Origin: Sphingomonas sp. Y57
GTDB lineage: Bacteria; Pseudomonadota; Alphaproteobacteria; Sphingomonadales; Sphingomonadaceae
NCBI RefSeq assembly: GCF_001015195.1
Contig: NZ_LDES01000004.1
Span: forward strand, 1 to 64,000
Length of the DNA stretch: 64,000 nucleotides
Direction: 5' to 3'
Below are positions 24,030 to 33,440 of this stretch, piece by piece (position 1 is the stretch's first letter; each line of letters opens with the position of its first letter). The notes below the pieces were generated by a model. That model had not been told where the DNA came from, made no database searches, and saw only the letters and a program-made list of their open reading frames with translations. Position numbers and translations under genes: made by a program.

Positions 24030-24911
24030 ATGAACCAAATTACTGAACCGGGGCCGACCGACGCGCAAGCATCGGAAGCACCCCTCCCCCCCGGCCTGTA
24101 TATCGTGGCCACGCCGATCGGCAACTTGGGTGATTTGTCCCCGCGCGCCGCATCGGTCCTGACGCGGGCCGAAACGATCGCGGTCGAAGACAGCCGCGTC
24201 ACCGCCAAGCTGCTCCAGCGGCTGGGGGTCAAGCGGCCGATGACCCCCTATCATGACCATAATGCCGACAAGGTGCGCCCCGGCCTGATCGCGCGGATGG
24301 CAACCCAAGCCGTGGCGCTGGTTTCCGACGCGGGCACGCCGCTGATTTCCGATCCCGGGTACAAGCTGGTGCGCGACGCGCGGGCGGCCGGGATCGCCGT
24401 CACCACATTGCCCGGCCCCTGCGCGGCAATCGCGGCATTGACGCTGGCTGGACTGCCCACCGACCGCTTCTTCTTCCTCGGCTTTCTTCCCGCCAAGGAC
24501 AAGGCTCGCGCGGAGGCAATCGCCGAGGTTGCCGACGTCCGCGCCACGCTGATCCTCTACGAGGCCGGCCCGCGCCTCGGCGCGACGCTCCAGGCGCTCG
24601 CCGACGCTCTCGGCGACCGCGAGGCCGCTGTGGTGCGCGAGATCAGCAAGACTTTCGAGGAAAGCGTACTCGGTCCGCTATCCGAGCTGGCCGGCCGTTA
24701 TCGCGAGAGCGGTCCCAAGGGAGAGATCGTCGTCGTCGTCGCCCCCCCCGGCCCCCGCGCCGCAGCCTCGCCCGAGGATGCCGACGCGCTGCTCCGCACC
24801 GCGCTCGCCAACCTTCCCGCCGCCAAGGCGGCCGGCGAAGTTGCTCGCGCGACCGGGCTCAATCGACGCGACCTCTATGCGCGGGCAATGGCCATCAAGG
24901 ACGGCGATTGA
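24030..24911 (+). CDS. rsmI: 16S rRNA 2'-O-ribose C1402 methyltransferase RsmI
   Basis: 293 residues. Tetrapyrrole-methylase fold. The family start region PPGLYIVATPIGNLGDLSPRA is followed by EDSRVTAKLL, ALVSDAGTPLISDPGYKLV, TLPGPCAAIAALTLAGLPTDRFFFLGFLP, and a C-terminal helical RsmI domain. It methylates C1402 in the ribosomal P site together with RsmH. The ATG at 24030 gives a 27-residue lead before the conserved core. It overlaps yraN by 4 bp. Confidence 0.95.
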   Translation: MNQITEPGPTDAQASEAPLPPGLYIVATPIGNLGDLSPRAASVLTRAETIAVEDSRVTAKLLQRLGVKRPMTPYHDHNADKVRPGLIARMATQAVALVSDAGTPLISDPGYKLVRDARAAGIAVTTLPGPCAAIAALTLAGLPTDRFFFLGFLPAKDKARAEAIAEVADVRATLILYEAGPRLGATLQALADALGDREAAVVREISKTFEESVLGPLSELAGRYRESGPKGEIVVVVAPPGPRAAASPEDADALLRTALANLPAAKAAGEVARATGLNRRDLYARAMAIKDGD

Positions 24912-25264
24912 ACCGCCGCGTCGCCGCCGAGCGGCAGGGCCGCGCCGGCGAGCGCATCGCCGCCTGGTGGTTGCGCCTCCACGGCTGGCGAATCGTCGGC
25001 AGCCGGGTAAGGACCCCGCGCGGCGAGGTGGACCTGGTCGCCAGGCGGAGACGGACCCTCGCATTCGTCGAAGTCAAGACACGCGGCGATGCCGCCGGCC
25101 TTGCCACCGCGATCGACGAATATCGGCTGCGTCGCGTTGTCGCCGCCGCCGAGACTCTGCTGCCGCGCTATGGCGCGGGCATCGAGAACGTCCGGATCGA
25201 CGTCATGCTTGTGCGCCCGTGGCGGCGGCCCGTGCACCTTCCGAATGTCTGGCACGGGCAGTGA
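24908..25264 (+). CDS. yraN: YraN/UPF0102 family endonuclease-like protein
   Basis: 118 residues. UPF0102 proteins have a Holliday-junction-resolvase-like nuclease fold. The motifs GRAGERIAAWWLRLHGWRIV, RTPRGEVDLVARRRRTLAFVEVKTR carry the E-x-D...ExK arrangement. The TTG start at 24908 overlaps the rsmI stop (TTGA), suggesting translational coupling. rsmI-yraN-gshB is a conserved alphaproteobacterial order. Confidence 0.93.
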   Translation: MNRRVAAERQGRAGERIAAWWLRLHGWRIVGSRVRTPRGEVDLVARRRRTLAFVEVKTRGDAAGLATAIDEYRLRRVVAAAETLLPRYGAGIENVRIDVMLVRPWRRPVHLPNVWHGQ

Positions 25265-25354
25265 GCCCTCCCCGCGGCGGGTTCATTGTCCGCAGCCATT
25301 GCAGCACCGCGCGCCGCACCCTAGTTAGGCCCCCGAAACCATCGGAGCCTGCCC

Positions 25355-26302
25355 ATGTCCCTGAGAGTCGCCGTCCAGATGGACCCGCTGGAGACGATCA
25401 ACATTGCGGGCGATTCGACCTTCGCAATCATGTTGAGTGCCCTCCAGCGCGGGCACGGCCTGTGGCATTATCATGCTGGGGACCTATGCTATCGCAATGG
25501 TCGGGTGACGGCGCCAGCACGGCCGATCAGGAAGCTGCAGCGCGTCGCAGGCGATCACTTTGCCGTCGGAGATCCGGTCGTCATCGACCTTGCCGACGAT
25601 GTCGACGTCGTGCTGATGCGCCAGGACCCGCCGTTCGACCTCGCCTATATCACCGCGACCCATCTGCTCGAACGCATCCAGCACAGGACGCTCGTGGTCA
25701 ACGACCCGGCCTCCGTCCGCAACGCGCCCGAGAAGCTGTTCGTGCTCGACTATGCAGAGTTCATGCCGCCGACGATGATCACTCGACGGCTCGAGGACGC
25801 GCGCACCTTCCATGCCGAGCACGGCGAGGTGGTCGTGAAGCCGCTCTACGGCAATGCCGGCTCAGCCGTGTTCCATGTCGGTCGAAACGACGCCAATCTT
25901 GCGGCCCTCACCGAACTGTTCGGTCAGGTCTGGCGCGAGCCTTTCATGGTCCAGGCGTTCCTTCCCGATGTGTCCAAAGGCGACAAGCGGATCGTACTGA
26001 TCGACGGGAAAGTCGCAGGCGCTATCAATCGTTTACCGAAGGAAGGTGAGATCCGTTCGAACCTTGCAGCCGGCGGGCGGGCCGACGCGACCGAGCTCTC
26101 CCCGCGTGAGGTGGAAATTTGCGACAAGCTCGGCCCCGACCTGGCCGCGCGCGGACTGCTGTTCGTCGGTATCGACGTCATCGCCGGGCACCTGACGGAA
26201 ATCAACGTCACTTCACCGACCGGGATCGTCGCGATCGATAATTTCAACGGAACCGACACGCCGGCGATGATTTGGGACGCCATCGAGGCCAAGGCCCGCT
26301 GA
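25355..26302 (+). CDS. gshB: Glutathione synthetase
   Basis: 315 residues. ATP-grasp enzyme joining gamma-glutamylcysteine and glycine. The order is MDPLETINIAGDSTFAIM (substrate loop), VLMRQDPPFDLAYITATHLLE, VVNDPASVRNAPEKLFVLDY, VVKPLYGNAGSAVF, DKRIVLIDGKVAGAINRLP, and the metal site FVGIDVIAGHLTEINVTSPTG. It is cytoplasmic. It is followed by dedA (27-bp gap) and preceded by yraN with a 90-bp gap. It fits with grxC and the Nit-type amidase in this window. Confidence 0.96.
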   Translation: MSLRVAVQMDPLETINIAGDSTFAIMLSALQRGHGLWHYHAGDLCYRNGRVTAPARPIRKLQRVAGDHFAVGDPVVIDLADDVDVVLMRQDPPFDLAYITATHLLERIQHRTLVVNDPASVRNAPEKLFVLDYAEFMPPTMITRRLEDARTFHAEHGEVVVKPLYGNAGSAVFHVGRNDANLAALTELFGQVWREPFMVQAFLPDVSKGDKRIVLIDGKVAGAINRLPKEGEIRSNLAAGGRADATELSPREVEICDKLGPDLAARGLLFVGIDVIAGHLTEINVTSPTGIVAIDNFNGTDTPAMIWDAIEAKAR

Positions 26303-26329
26303 CGGCCGGGCCGCACAGCGGGATCGCAC

Positions 26330-26929
26330 ATGACCGACTGGGTTCAGCAACTGATCGCCGACGGCAGCTATCTGGGCCTGTTTCTGCTCATGTTCGCGGA
26401 GACGGTATTCCCGCCGATTCCGTCCGAGGTGATCATGTCGATGGCCGGCCTGCAGGCAGCCAAGGGCACGATGCAACTGCCGGTCGCGATCGCGGCTGGC
26501 TCCGCAGGCGCGATGCTCGGCAACATCGTCTGGTACCTCGCCGCGCGCCAGCTGGGCCTTGACCGCCTGAGACCGCTGATCGAACGCCATGGCCGCTGGC
26601 TGACGATGGACTGGGCAGAAGTCGACCGCGGCGAACGCTGGTTCATGCGACACGGCTATCTGTTCGTCTGCCTGGGTCGCATGCTACCGACCGCCCGGTC
26701 GCTGATCTCGGTACCGGCAGGGCTGGTACGGATGCGTTTCCTGCCCTTCCTGCTCTGGTCTTCGGTTGGAACGGTCGGCTGGTCGACGCTACTCGCTGTC
26801 GGCGGCTGGGTGCTCGGCACCCGCTTCGCCGCAATGGAAGCCTGGCTGGGCACCGCCTCGACCCTGCTGCTCCTCGCCCTCGGTAGCTTCTATGTCTGGC
26901 GGGTGCTGACCTGGAGCCCCTCGCGCTGA
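26330..26929 (+). CDS. DedA-family membrane protein
   Basis: 199 residues with about five hydrophobic segments. Family blocks are FAETVFPPIPSEVIMSMAG, the G-rich LGNIVWYLAARQLG, and the FMRHGYLFVCLGRMLPTARSLISVPAGLVRMRF motif with the conserved F.GR.xP.xR. DedA proteins include undecaprenyl-phosphate and phospholipid translocases that affect membrane potential and drug sensitivity. It is probably co-transcribed with gshB. Confidence 0.94.
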   Translation: MTDWVQQLIADGSYLGLFLLMFAETVFPPIPSEVIMSMAGLQAAKGTMQLPVAIAAGSAGAMLGNIVWYLAARQLGLDRLRPLIERHGRWLTMDWAEVDRGERWFMRHGYLFVCLGRMLPTARSLISVPAGLVRMRFLPFLLWSSVGTVGWSTLLAVGGWVLGTRFAAMEAWLGTASTLLLLALGSFYVWRVLTWSPSR

Positions 26930-26944
26930 GGCGCGTGCCGCTGA

Positions 26945-27409
26945 TCAAAAGGCCTTTTCGAGCCGGTCGAGCAAACTGAGCGCCGGGCTGGCGGCTGGCG
27001 GCATGTCAGCCGGCGGTTCGATCTCGAGCCGCCGCACGCGGGCGTAGAGGTCCTGGCTGGCATCGATCAGTGCAACCGCGGCCGGAGGCAAACCGGCGAC
27101 CGATGCGGCATCGCTGGGCATCGCGTCGCCCAGACGACGCGCCGCGGCGGCGGCTTCCTCGTCGCTCATCTGGCCCAACTCGATCGCCCGTTCGGTCAGT
27201 AGCCAGGCGAGAACATGCATCAATCGGCTCGTCACCTTGAGCGACTCGCAACTCAGCGCCACGCGAGCGAGCGGATCCAGCGCCTCGCGATCGTCGCGTC
27301 CCTGATGCTCGAAATAGCCGCGCGCCTCGTCGGCGAGCAGCATCGCTTCGGTATAGAGGCTGTTGACCAGCCGCCCGCGCAGGCGAATCTCTTTCGGTGC
27401 TTCACCCAT
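26945..27409 (-). CDS. rcdA: RcdA-like regulator of CtrA degradation (DUF1465)
   Basis: 154 residues, all-helical DUF1465. The stretch SLYTEAMLLADEARGYF followed by REALDPLARVALSCESLKVT and SRLMHVLAWLLTERAIELG matches RcdA of Caulobacter. In that organism RcdA, with CpdR and PopA, delivers the cell-cycle regulator CtrA to ClpXP. Both clpX and clpP lie in this window. The variable tail is Ala/Pro-rich. The gene is convergent with dedA. The family assignment is solid; the exact role in this organism is inference. Confidence 0.85.
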   Translation of the reverse strand: MGEAPKEIRLRGRLVNSLYTEAMLLADEARGYFEHQGRDDREALDPLARVALSCESLKVTSRLMHVLAWLLTERAIELGQMSDEEAAAAARRLGDAMPSDAASVAGLPPAAVALIDASQDLYARVRRLEIEPPADMPPAASPALSLLDRLEKAF

Positions 27410-27471
27410 ATGGCGGTGATGACACAGCCGCCCGCCACCGCGAAATCAAAAGTGGGTTAACCCGGGCCCCT

Positions 27472-27882
27472 TCACGCGCCTGCCGCCTCGAGCCGGTCGG
27501 CGAAGCTACCGAGATGGTCGATCATCGTCTGCAGCTCCGCCATCCGCTGGCTTAGGTGTTCGGCCTTGGCGCGACAGCGCAGCACGGTCACGGCGCGCTG
27601 GCTCGCTCCGCCGTCGCCGACATCGTAGAGATCGAGCAGTTCGGCGATCTCATCGAGCCCGAAGCCCATCGCCTTGCCCTGCAATATCCAACCGACGCGG
27701 AACCGGTCGCGACGCGAATAAACCCGCGTCGCACCGTCGCGCGCCGGAGCGATCAGCCCTTCCTCTTCGTAGAAGCGCAGAGCGCGGGGCGTGATCCCGA
27801 ATTCCCCGGAGAGCTCGGCAATCCCGAAGCTCTGGGCGTCGGTCGGTGCAATATCGGCGATGGGAGCACAATTACTGGCCAT
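27472..27882 (-). CDS. MerR-family transcriptional regulator
   Basis: 136 residues. The winged helix FGIAELSGEFGITPRALRFYEEEGLIAPARDGATRVYSRRD is typical MerR, followed by the hinge ILQGKAMGFGLDEIAELLDLYD and a dimer coiled coil. No effector Cys cluster occurs at the end, unlike metal sensors, so it resembles LiuR/SkgA-type or organic-signal sensors. Upstream, two palindromic TTAGTCTAAG sites (27967-27995) are candidate operators for autoregulation. It may follow hisI in the same direction with a 108-bp gap. Confidence 0.92.
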   Translation of the reverse strand: MASNCAPIADIAPTDAQSFGIAELSGEFGITPRALRFYEEEGLIAPARDGATRVYSRRDRFRVGWILQGKAMGFGLDEIAELLDLYDVGDGGASQRAVTVLRCRAKAEHLSQRMAELQTMIDHLGSFADRLEAAGA

Positions 27883-27966
27883 GGAACCACCCCTGAAAGG
27901 ACTGTCCCTGCCCCTACGGCAAGCGCGATCAATGCATCAAACAAGCAATTTCAAGTGTTTACCACT

Positions 27967-27995
27967 TTAGTCTAAGGCTTCGACCTTAGTCTAAG
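27967..27995. promoter_or_regulatory. Tandem TTAGTCTAAG palindromes
   Basis: Two identical 10-mers TTAGTCTAAG at 27967-27976 and 27986-27995, spaced 19 bp centre to centre (about two helical turns); each is itself near-palindromic. They lie between the MerR start and the hisI stop, overlapping the latter. They can also pair with each other as an imperfect hairpin (10 of 11), so an RNA role is not excluded. Confidence 0.45.
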
Positions 27996-28362
27996 ACTCG
28001 CTGCGCACCAGGCGAGGGCCGTCGCGGTCGATGCGGCGATAGAAGCAGCTCCGCTCACCGGTGTGGCAGGCGGGGCCCGCCGGCTCGCAGCGCAACCAGA
28101 CCGCGTCCTGATCGCAATCGATCCGTGCCTCAACGACCCGCATGACGTTGCCGCTGCTCTCTCCCTTCTTCCACAATCGCCCGCGCGAACGTGAGAAGAA
28201 GGTTGCCTCCCCGCTTTCCAGAGTCGCGGCGAGCGCTTCGGCGTTCATGTGGGCGAGCATCAGCACCTCGCCCGAACGATGGTCGGTCACCACCGCGGTG
28301 ATGAGACCGGCGGCATCGTAGCGCGGGTTCAGCGCGCTGCCCTGTTCACGATCCTGATCCAT
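27991..28362 (-). CDS. hisI: Phosphoribosyl-AMP cyclohydrolase
   Basis: 123 residues. Third step of histidine synthesis, opening the adenine ring of PR-AMP. Motifs are [40 protein letters not shown], the metal site [28 protein letters not shown]. It is the stand-alone HisI without a fused HisE. It is divergent from purF with a 146-bp gap between starts; the rest of the his genes are elsewhere. Confidence 0.96.
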   Translation of the reverse strand: MDQDREQGSALNPRYDAAGLITAVVTDHRSGEVLMLAHMNAEALAATLESGEATFFSRSRGRLWKKGESSGNVMRVVEARIDCDQDAVWLRCEPAGPACHTGERSCFYRRIDRDGPRLVRSES

Positions 28363-28508
28363 GGGCGGGAGCGATGCGCCAAAGCCGCGTCGCAGGCAAG
28401 ACCAGGGCGAAAAACCGTTCGCCCACAGATTTATTGTGACAGTGGGGCGACAAACGCCGACACCGTCACTATATGCCCCCCATATCGACCACCGCGACGG
28501 GATTCGCG

Positions 28509-29969
28509 ATGCTCACCACGCATCCGTTTGATGACGACAAGCTGCGCGAAGAGTGCGGCGTTTTTGGGATTTGGGGCGCTGAAACCGCCGCCGCCATGGT
28601 TGCCCTGGGCCTGCACGCGCTGCAGCATCGGGGTCAGGAGGCGGCCGGGATCACGAGCTGGGACGGCCATGCCTTCCACACCCACAGGGCGATGGGCCAT
28701 GTCGCCGGCAACTTCGACAAGGACGAAGTGATCCGCGGCCTGCCCGGCACGGTCGCCTGCGGCCATGTCCGCTACTCGACCACGGGCGAGACCGCGCTGC
28801 GCAACGTGCAGCCGCTGTTCGCCGAGCTGTCGTCGGGCGGCTTCGCGATCGCGCACAATGGCAACATCTCGAATGCGATGAAGCTCCGCCGGGAACTCGT
28901 CCGTGGCGGATCGATCTTCCAGTCGACCAGCGACACCGAGACGATCATCCACCTGGTCGCGATGTCGAAATACCGGACGCTGCTCGATCGCTTCATCGAT
29001 GCGCTCAAGCAGGTCGAGGGCGCCTATTCGCTGATCTGCATGACACCGGAAGGCATGATCGCCTGCCGCGATCCGCTCGGCATTCGTCCGCTGGTTCTCG
29101 GTCGCGTCGGCGACGCCTATATCTTCGCATCGGAGACCGTCGCGCTCGACGTGGTCGGCGCCACCTTCATCCGCCAGGTCGAGCCGGGCGAACTGGTGAT
29201 CGTGTCGGAAGGCGGGCTGCGTTCGATCCGGCCCTTCGCCGAGGTCCGCGCACGGCCCTGCATCTTCGAGCATGTCTATTTCTCGCGCCCCGATTCGATC
29301 GTCGATGGCTCGTCGGTCTATTCGGTACGCAAGCGGATCGGCGCACAGCTCGCGATCGAGAATGGGGTGGAGGCCGATCTGGTCGTCCCCGTCCCCGACT
29401 CCGGTACTCCCGCCGCGATCGGCTATGCGCAACAGTCGGGCATTCCGTTCGAGCTCGGCATCATCCGCTCGCATTATGTGGGCCGCACCTTCATCCAGCC
29501 CGGCGACCAGGTCCGTCACCTGGGCGTCAAGCTGAAGCACAATGCCAACCGCGCGCTGATCGATGGCCAGCGGCTGGTGCTGATCGACGATTCGATCGTT
29601 CGCGGCACGACCAGCGTGAAGATCCTCCAGATGCTCCGCGACGCCGGCGCACGGGAGGTCCACCTGCGCATCGCCAGCCCGCCGACGCGGCATAGCTGCT
29701 TCTACGGCGTCGACACGCCCGAGCGCGCCAAGCTGCTCGCCGCGCAGATGAACGTCGCCGAGATGGCCGCCTATATCGGCGCGGACAGCCTCGCCTTCCT
29801 GTCGATCGACGGCCTCTACAAGGCGCTGGGCGACGAAGGCCGGGTCGATCGCGCGCCGACCTTCTGCGACGCCTGCTTCACCGGCGACTATCCGACCCAC
29901 CTCACCGACCATGAGGAACTGACCCCGACCGACCAGCTCGCCCTGCACGGCGAGCGCGTCGTCGCCTGA
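28509..29969 (+). CDS. purF: Amidophosphoribosyltransferase
   Basis: 486 residues. First committed step of purine synthesis: PRPP plus glutamine to phosphoribosylamine. The N-terminal Ntn glutaminase domain begins at the catalytic Cys16 ([11 protein letters not shown]) after a short propeptide that is normally removed. The PRTase domain has [25 protein letters not shown]. Metal-cluster-type Cys residues (SFYGVD region and CDACFTG) resemble the Bacillus-type enzyme. The ATG at 28509 has GGGA upstream; the ATG at 28473 is an alternative. The next gene (SDR) follows 22 bp later. Confidence 0.95.
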   Translation: MLTTHPFDDDKLREECGVFGIWGAETAAAMVALGLHALQHRGQEAAGITSWDGHAFHTHRAMGHVAGNFDKDEVIRGLPGTVACGHVRYSTTGETALRNVQPLFAELSSGGFAIAHNGNISNAMKLRRELVRGGSIFQSTSDTETIIHLVAMSKYRTLLDRFIDALKQVEGAYSLICMTPEGMIACRDPLGIRPLVLGRVGDAYIFASETVALDVVGATFIRQVEPGELVIVSEGGLRSIRPFAEVRARPCIFEHVYFSRPDSIVDGSSVYSVRKRIGAQLAIENGVEADLVVPVPDSGTPAAIGYAQQSGIPFELGIIRSHYVGRTFIQPGDQVRHLGVKLKHNANRALIDGQRLVLIDDSIVRGTTSVKILQMLRDAGAREVHLRIASPPTRHSCFYGVDTPERAKLLAAQMNVAEMAAYIGADSLAFLSIDGLYKALGDEGRVDRAPTFCDACFTGDYPTHLTDHEELTPTDQLALHGERVVA

Positions 29970-29991
29970 TCCTCCCGACCGGGACCGAACC

Positions 29992-30702
29992 ATGGACAAG
30001 CCTTTTTCCGGCAAGCTCGCGCTCGTCACCGGCGCATCGCGCGGCATCGGCGCCGCGACCGCCGAAGCGCTGGGCGCCGCCGGTGTGCACGTCATCCTGA
30101 CCGCACGGACCGCCGGCGGGCTGGAGGAGGTCGAGGAGCGCATCCACGCGGCGGGCGGCACCGCCACCATCGCACCGCTCGATCTGGCCGAGAACGACAG
30201 CATCGCCCGGCTGGCCGAAGCGATCGGCGGTCGCTGGCAGGCGCTCGACATCCTCGTCCTCAACGCGGCGATGCTCGGCACGCTGGCGCCGGTCCCGGTG
30301 ATCGACGCCAAGGAATTCGCCCGGCTGCTGACGCTCAACATCATGGCACAGCAGCAGCTCATCGCCGCTTTCGACCCGATGCTGCGGGCCAGCGCGGCGG
30401 GCCGGGTGATCGGGCTTACCAGCACCGTCGCCCAGGCGCCGCGCGCCTATTGGGGTGCCTATGGCGCCTCCAAGGCCGCGCTGGAGACGCTGCTTCTCGC
30501 CTATGCCGAAGAGGTAGCCAAGATCAGCCCGATCAGGGTTGCCATCGTCAACCCTGGGGCCACGGCCACGGCGATGCGGCAGAAGGCCTATCCGGGCGAG
30601 GACCAGGCGACCCTCAAGAGCCCGGCGGTCGCGGCCGCCGCGCTCGTCAAGTTGATCGAACAGGATTTCGAGACCGGATTGCGGACCCGGATCAAGGATT
30701 GA
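29992..30702 (+). CDS. Short-chain dehydrogenase/reductase
   Basis: 236 residues, classical SDR. Cofactor motif TGASRGIGAATAEALG, NAG-equivalent LNAAMLG, catalytic Ser in GLTSTVAQ and Tyr-Lys in YGASKAALE. An Arg after the second strand (TARTAGGLEEVE) suggests NADP(H) preference. The order purF-SDR is common in alphaproteobacteria. The substrate is unknown. It is followed by a convergent cfa gene. Confidence 0.93.
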   Translation: MDKPFSGKLALVTGASRGIGAATAEALGAAGVHVILTARTAGGLEEVEERIHAAGGTATIAPLDLAENDSIARLAEAIGGRWQALDILVLNAAMLGTLAPVPVIDAKEFARLLTLNIMAQQQLIAAFDPMLRASAAGRVIGLTSTVAQAPRAYWGAYGASKAALETLLLAYAEEVAKISPIRVAIVNPGATATAMRQKAYPGEDQATLKSPAVAAAALVKLIEQDFETGLRTRIKD

Positions 30703-30764
30703 ATTCTGTTGCTTCTCGATAGTCTCGTCGCCCGTGCGAAGGCCGGCGTGACGGCTATGTGGTC

Positions 30765-32045
30765 CTACGCCTTCACCAGCGTCACCTGCGCCACGTCGAT
30801 GCCGCCGCCGGCGAAGCCGCCCTCGCAATACATCAGGTAGAAGCGCCAGAGCTTGACGAAAGCCTCGTCGAAGCCGTCGGGGAGCCGTCCTGCCGCGATC
30901 GCGCTGTCGAAACTCTCGCGCCAGCGCCGCAGCGTCTCCGAATAATGCAGCCCGAAGCGGTGGCGGGTCGACGCGTCCCAGCGCAGCCCGGCCTTTTCCG
31001 CCGCGGAGCGGAAGCGGCTTTCGGAGATGAGCATCCCGCCCGGAAAGATATAGGTCTGGATGAAGTCGGCGTCGGTCCGGTAGCTTTCGAAAATGTCGTC
31101 GTCGATCTCGATATACTGGATCGCCGCGCGGCCGCCCGGCTTCAGCGCACGGGCGATCGCCTCCATATAGGTGGGCCAGTATTTCTCTCCGACAGCCTCG
31201 ACCATCTCGACGCTGGCCACCGCGTCATATTGGCCGGGCACGTCGCGATAGTCGCAGATCTCGAAGCGGGCGCGGTTCGACAGGCCGGCGGCCGCGAGCC
31301 GCGCATCGGCAAAGGCCTTCTGTTCGACCGACAGCGTGATACCGGTCACGTCCGCCCCATAATCGGCGGCCGCGACCTCGGCGAGTCCGCCCCATCCGCA
31401 CCCGATCTCGAGCAGCTTCGCGCCGGGCGTGAGGTCGAGCCGGTCGAGCAACGCCGTGATCTTGCGGTTCTGCGCCTGTTCGAGCGGCTCCGCGGCGTCG
31501 ATCGGCTCGGCGAACAGGGCCGACGAATAGCTCATCGTCCCATCGAGCCACAGCTCGTAGAAATCATTGCCCAGGTCGTAATGGAAGGCGATGTTGCGCC
31601 GGGCGTTGGTGCGGCTGTTCCGACGGAAGGCATGCCAGATCAGGTTGAAGAAGCGCAGCGGCCCCTGCGCGCGCCCCAGTTCGCCGAGCGGATGGCGGTT
31701 GCGCATGAACAGGTCGAAGATCGGCACCGGATCGGGGCTGGTCCATTCGCCGTCGGCCCAGCTCCGGTACCAGCCCACCGAACCGGTGGTGACGAGCCGG
31801 ATCAGAGGGTTCCAGTTGCGCAGCTCGACGATGGCGACAGGGCCGGGCTTGCGGCCGCCCAGCACCCGGAAGCTGCCGTCGGGCAGCGTGGCTTCGATCG
31901 CGCCTTCCTCCAGCCCCAGGTCGATCCGGTCGAGCAGCCGCTGGAAGCCGGGCGCCAGCAGTCGGGCGAGCCAGCTCGAACCGGTGGCGAAACGACGATC
32001 GGCAAGAAGGAGGTGCTGTCCCCGCACGGGCGGCTGCGCATTCAT
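30765..32045 (-). CDS. cfa: Cyclopropane-fatty-acyl-phospholipid synthase family methyltransferase
   Basis: 426 residues. N-terminal lipid-binding domain (about 1-140) followed by a SAM methyltransferase with the CFA signature FHYDLGNDFYELWLDGTMSYSSALF, the SAM motif LLEIGCGWGGLAEVAA, and EMVEAVGEKYWPTYMEAIARALKPGGRAAIQYI. The C-terminus MYCEGGFAGGGIDVAQVTLVK has the conserved YCEGGF. It adds a methylene bridge to unsaturated phospholipid acyl chains on the membrane. A substrate other than oleoyl/vaccenoyl chains cannot be excluded. Confidence 0.92.
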   Translation of the reverse strand: MNAQPPVRGQHLLLADRRFATGSSWLARLLAPGFQRLLDRIDLGLEEGAIEATLPDGSFRVLGGRKPGPVAIVELRNWNPLIRLVTTGSVGWYRSWADGEWTSPDPVPIFDLFMRNRHPLGELGRAQGPLRFFNLIWHAFRRNSRTNARRNIAFHYDLGNDFYELWLDGTMSYSSALFAEPIDAAEPLEQAQNRKITALLDRLDLTPGAKLLEIGCGWGGLAEVAAADYGADVTGITLSVEQKAFADARLAAAGLSNRARFEICDYRDVPGQYDAVASVEMVEAVGEKYWPTYMEAIARALKPGGRAAIQYIEIDDDIFESYRTDADFIQTYIFPGGMLISESRFRSAAEKAGLRWDASTRHRFGLHYSETLRRWRESFDSAIAAGRLPDGFDEAFVKLWRFYLMYCEGGFAGGGIDVAQVTLVKA

Positions 32046-32172
32046 CTGGTCGTGTCCGTCCTGTTCCCCAACCGGCCGATATTATGCCGCTTATATGGAG
32101 GCTTACGGCAGCGGAAGAAGCATTGTTGCAGGACGAACGACAAATTTCCGCGGGTCGCTCCCGGAGGGTGGA

Positions 32173-32637
32173 TCAGTTACCGGGCGTGGCGGGAGCCGGC
32201 GCCTTGGCGCCGTCGGGCCGCACCGGATTCGCCATGCTGTGAAGCAGGGCCACACGATCGGCCTCCGGCAAGGCACGCAGCAGCGACAACAGCCGATCGT
32301 TCTGGCGGGTGCGCATCTCGCTTTGCAGTGCCTCCTCGCGACGAAGTATCGGCTCCAGCTTTTCAACATCGACGGTCGTCCCGGCAATGAGTTGAGCCTT
32401 CTGCTGCCGAATCGTCGTTATCTCCGTCTGGATGTCCTTCAGGCGGGGGTCCGGGGTGCCGATGATGCGGGCTGCGATGGCCCGCCCCTCGGGCGACAGC
32501 GTGATCCGGCGTACCGGCGCGCCCGGGGTCGGCGCCAGAGCTCCGGCGGCGGCGGTGGGTTTGGCTGCGGTCGGCGCCGCGATCGCGGCGGACGGCGCGG
32601 CCAGGATCAAAGCCACCAACATCATGCCACGCATCAT
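32173..32637 (-). CDS. Small exported protein, Spy/CpxP-like helical
   Basis: 154 residues with a cleavable signal peptide (MMLVALILAAPSAAIAAP). An Ala/Pro-rich linker is followed by a helical part with ITTIRQQKAQLIAGTTVDVEKLEPILRREEALQSEMRTRQNDRLLSLLRALPEADR, the heptad pattern seen in periplasmic heavy-metal-sensor/Spy-like proteins. No LTxxQ motif is obvious. It sits between cfa and folE in the same direction. The function is not known. Confidence 0.75.
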   Translation of the reverse strand: MMRGMMLVALILAAPSAAIAAPTAAKPTAAAGALAPTPGAPVRRITLSPEGRAIAARIIGTPDPRLKDIQTEITTIRQQKAQLIAGTTVDVEKLEPILRREEALQSEMRTRQNDRLLSLLRALPEADRVALLHSMANPVRPDGAKAPAPATPGN

Positions 32638-32660
32638 AGGATCACCTTTCCCGGAGATTG

Positions 32661-33281
32661 TCAGCCGAGCCCCATCAGGCTCAGCACCTCCTTACGGCTT
32701 CGGTCGTCATCGCGAAAGACGCCCATCATGCGACTCGTCGTCATCCCGACACCGGGCGTGCGCACACCACGCGCCGTCATGCAGGCATGGGTCGCGTGGA
32801 TAACCACGGCAACGCCCAGCGGCTCCAGGTTCGTCCAGATGCAATCGGCGATTTCGGCGGTCAGCCGCTCCTGGATCTGCAGCCGGCGGGCAAAGCCGTG
32901 CAGCACCCGTGCGAGCTTCGAAATCCCCACCACCCGGCTGTGCGGCAGATAGGCGATGTGCGCATGGCCGATGATCGGCGCCATGTGATGCTCGCAATGT
33001 GACTGGAACGGGATGTCGCGCAGCAGGACGATCTCATCATAGCCGCCGACCTCCTCGAATGTCCGGCTCAGATGGACCGAGGGGTCCTCGTCATACCCCT
33101 GGCAATATTCCTTCCAGGCCCGGCCGACGCGCGCCGGCGTGTCGAGCAGGCCCTCCCGATCGGGGTTGTCGCCCGACCAGCGGATCAGGGTACGGATCGC
33201 CTCCTGAACATCTTCCGGCACGACAAGCTTGCCCTTGGGCGTGCCGCGCAGCGCTTCGTCATCGTCACCTAGTATCGACAT
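32661..33281 (-). CDS. folE: GTP cyclohydrolase I
   Basis: 206 residues. First step of tetrahydrofolate synthesis. Conserved blocks are DNPDREGLLDTPARVGRAWKEYCQGYDEDP, the zinc site SHCEHHMAPIIGHAHIAYLP, RVVGISKLARVLHGFARRLQIQERLT, and VVIHATHACMTARGVRTPGV with the second Cys ligand. It is the type IA enzyme. It lies 23 bp upstream of the small exported protein and is divergent from the PhnA-domain gene. Confidence 0.96.
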   Translation of the reverse strand: MSILGDDDEALRGTPKGKLVVPEDVQEAIRTLIRWSGDNPDREGLLDTPARVGRAWKEYCQGYDEDPSVHLSRTFEEVGGYDEIVLLRDIPFQSHCEHHMAPIIGHAHIAYLPHSRVVGISKLARVLHGFARRLQIQERLTAEIADCIWTNLEPLGVAVVIHATHACMTARGVRTPGVGMTTSRMMGVFRDDDRSRKEVLSLMGLG

Positions 33282-33440
33282 CCCGCATCCTGTCCCTTCT
33301 TGTTCCGTCCGCCTAACGCATCGCGCGACGCAATGTAAACGTCGGGGCCGTCCCCACGGCCGAATTCCGGTGCCGCCGGCGCTGGATAATGATGCTCGAA
33401 CCTAGTAGCGGGCGGGCTTGGCACAACCGAGGACGGATCG

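Noticed and set aside
28431-30425. 664-codon open frame on the strand opposite purF and the SDR gene
   Set aside because: Mirror frame of high-GC coding sequence; Arg/Asp/His-rich, with no domain or ribosome site, and fully covered by two well-conserved genes.
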